The notes under the pieces were generated by a model. The model made no database searches, had not been told where the DNA came from, and saw only the letters and a program-made list of their open reading frames with translations. The position numbers were made by a program, and so were the translations under genes. 35,610 nucleotides of DNA from Flavobacterium sp. Lineage in GTDB: Bacteria; Bacteroidota; Bacteroidia; Flavobacteriales; Flavobacteriaceae. Within the stretch, counting starts at the first letter, position 1; each line of letters starts with the position of its first letter. Where the stretch lies: the NCBI GenBank assembly GCA_018401995.1, contig JAGYJR010000019.1:1-35610 (forward strand), read 5' to 3'. Positions 34,333 to 35,610 of this stretch are shown here, piece by piece.

Positions 34333-35610
34333 ATGGCAGATATATTAAGAGGAGGACAATTCCTTGTAAAAGAAACAAAATGCGAAGACATCTTCACACC
34401 AGAAGACTTCAATGAAGAACAAGTTATGATGCGTGATTCGGTAATCGAATTCGTAGATAAAGAATTATGGCCAAACAAGGAGCGCTTCGAAAAGAAAGAT
34501 TATGCTCTTACTGAAGAAGTTATGCGTAAAGCAGGCGAACTTGGCTATTTAAGTATTGCAGTTCCTGAAGCATATGGAGGAATGGGAATGGGATTTGTAA
34601 ATACCGTTTTAGTTTGTGATTATATTTCGGGGGCAACGGGTTCATTTTCCACTGCTTTTGGAGCACACACTGGAATTGGAACCATGCCAATTACTTTATA
34701 CGGAACGGAAGCACAAAAACAAAAATATGTACCAAAATTAGCTACTGGCGAATGGTTTGGAGCTTACTGTTTAACAGAACCAGGTGCTGGTTCGGATGCG
34801 AATTCAGGAAAAACAAAAGCGGTACTTTCAGAAGATGGAACACATTATAAAATCACAGGTGGAAAAATGTGGATTTCAAATGCTGGTTTTTGTAACGTAA
34901 TGATTGTTTTCGCTCGTATTGAAGATGATAAAAACATAACAGGTTTTATCGTTGAGAATGATCCTTCAAACGGAATTTCAATGGGTGATGAAGAGCATAA
35001 ATTAGGTATTCGCTCCTCTTCTACGCGTCAGGTTTTCTTTAACGAAACAAAAGTACCAGTAGAAAATATGTTGGCAGGACGTGGCGAAGGATTCAAAATT
35101 GCAATGAATGCTTTGAATGTTGGACGTATTAAATTAGCAGCTGCTTGTTTGGAAGCACAACGTAGAACTATTTCTGGAGCAGTTAATTATGCTAACGAAA
35201 GAGTTCAGTTTAAAACACCTATTTCAAGTTTTGGAGCTATCCAAGCTAAAATTGCTGAAATGGCAACAAATTCATATGCTGGAGAAAGCGCTACTTACAG
35301 AGCTGCAGCTGATATTGAAAACAGAATTAATATTAGAGTTAGTGAAGGAAATTCGCACCAAGAAGCAGAATTAAAAGGTGTTGAAGAATTCGCAATCGAA
35401 TGTTCTATATTAAAAGTAGCGGTTTCTGAAGATGTTCAAAACTGTACAGACGAAGGAATCCAAATTTTTGGTGGAATGGGATTCTCAGAAGATGCACCAA
35501 TGGAAAGTGCTTGGAGAGATGCTCGTATTGCTAGAATTTACGAAGGAACTAACGAAATCAACAGAATGTTATCGGTTGGTATGTTAGTGAAAAAAGCAAT
35601 GAAAGGTCAC
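34333..35610 (+). CDS. fadE: Acyl-CoA dehydrogenase (3' end beyond the window)
   Basis: Acyl-CoA dehydrogenase makes the first, FAD-dependent double bond in beta-oxidation. The open frame from the ATG at 34333 runs 426 codons to the end of the window without a stop. It has MADILRGGQFLVKETKCEDI at the N-terminus, AVPEAYGGMGMGF, YCLTEPGAGSDANS, GGKMWISNAGF, GIRSSSTRQVFF, FGGMGFSEDAP and RIYEGTNEINR with the catalytic Glu404. The long N-terminal extension and length above 426 suggest the larger Bacteroidota type of about 600 residues. It is the last visible gene of the marR-fadJ-fadA unit, 21 bp past fadA. Confidence 0.92.
   Translation, partial: MADILRGGQFLVKETKCEDIFTPEDFNEEQVMMRDSVIEFVDKELWPNKERFEKKDYALTEEVMRKAGELGYLSIAVPEAYGGMGMGFVNTVLVCDYISGATGSFSTAFGAHTGIGTMPITLYGTEAQKQKYVPKLATGEWFGAYCLTEPGAGSDANSGKTKAVLSEDGTHYKITGGKMWISNAGFCNVMIVFARIEDDKNITGFIVENDPSNGISMGDEEHKLGIRSSSTRQVFFNETKVPVENMLAGRGEGFKIAMNALNVGRIKLAAACLEAQRRTISGAVNYANERVQFKTPISSFGAIQAKIAEMATNSYAGESATYRAAADIENRINIRVSEGNSHQEAELKGVEEFAIECSILKVAVSEDVQNCTDEGIQIFGGMGFSEDAPMESAWRDARIARIYEGTNEINRMLSVGMLVKKAMKGH

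Noticed and set aside
35189..35374. 61-residue gene inside fadE
   Set aside because: It is an out-of-frame reading of the fadE coding sequence, which itself is open to the end of the window.

Overview
The window reads as a chromosome segment of a Flavobacterium-like member of the Bacteroidota. The evidence is low GC, start codons without Shine-Dalgarno sequences, promoters of the TTTG-N19/21-TAnnTTTG type, PurL in its long single-chain form, a bacillithiol deacetylase, menaquinone genes, and Bacteroidota-type lipoproteins. No sequence search was run; all names rest on motifs and overall protein resemblance.

Layout. (1) 1-7396: a complete seven-gene tryptophan operon in the order trpE-G-D-C-F-B-A. 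It is preceded by a short leader peptide with three consecutive Trp codons and an intrinsic terminator, which is the layout of ribosome-mediated attenuation. Most spacers in the operon hold repeat filler: hexamer and heptamer arrays, REP-like palindromes, and two kinds of 118-137 bp inverted-repeat elements. (2) 7397-13406: about 6 kb of decayed genes. These are a HutI-like C-terminus, an unrecognised remnant, a GIY-YIG/T5orf172-like remnant, a short second copy of a helicase 3' end, a full-length but broken Abi_2 (HEPN) abortive-infection gene, a small membrane-protein remnant, a frameshifted DbpA-like DEAD-box helicase and a frameshifted M14 carboxypeptidase. In front of the dead abi gene lies a promoter followed by a compact hairpin and a T-run, which looks like a small RNA gene. 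(3) 13423-20651: intact genes: a membrane-anchored unknown, a NUDIX hydrolase divergent from pyrE with 7 bp between the start codons, an SRPBCC protein, a TSUP transporter, tRNA-His, bshB1, menF with a PaaI-type thioesterase, and a beta-helix lipoprotein. (4) 20663-24456: purL with a perfect Bacteroidota promoter and a strong terminator. (5) 24474-28057, minus strand: a cell-envelope/stress group (two lipoproteins, YtxH, an outer-membrane barrel, CsbD) plus an AraC regulator and a cupin. (6) 28375-35610: a fatty-acid degradation locus: fadD, then a MarR regulator with a 30-bp perfect palindrome over its promoter, then fadJ, fadA and fadE; fadE runs off the window.

How the parts work together. 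The trp genes convert chorismate to tryptophan, and the leader can sense charged tRNA-Trp. menF draws on the same chorismate pool for menaquinone, and the adjacent hotdog thioesterase fits the DHNA-CoA hydrolysis step of that pathway. FadD activates fatty acids, and FadE, FadJ and FadA carry them through beta-oxidation; the MarR protein probably represses its own operon through the palindrome.

The most interesting points are the trp leader, the fossil abi gene with its hairpin RNA candidate, the 34-bp duplicated helicase tail that brackets it, the inverted-repeat elements inside the trp operon, and the MarR operator.
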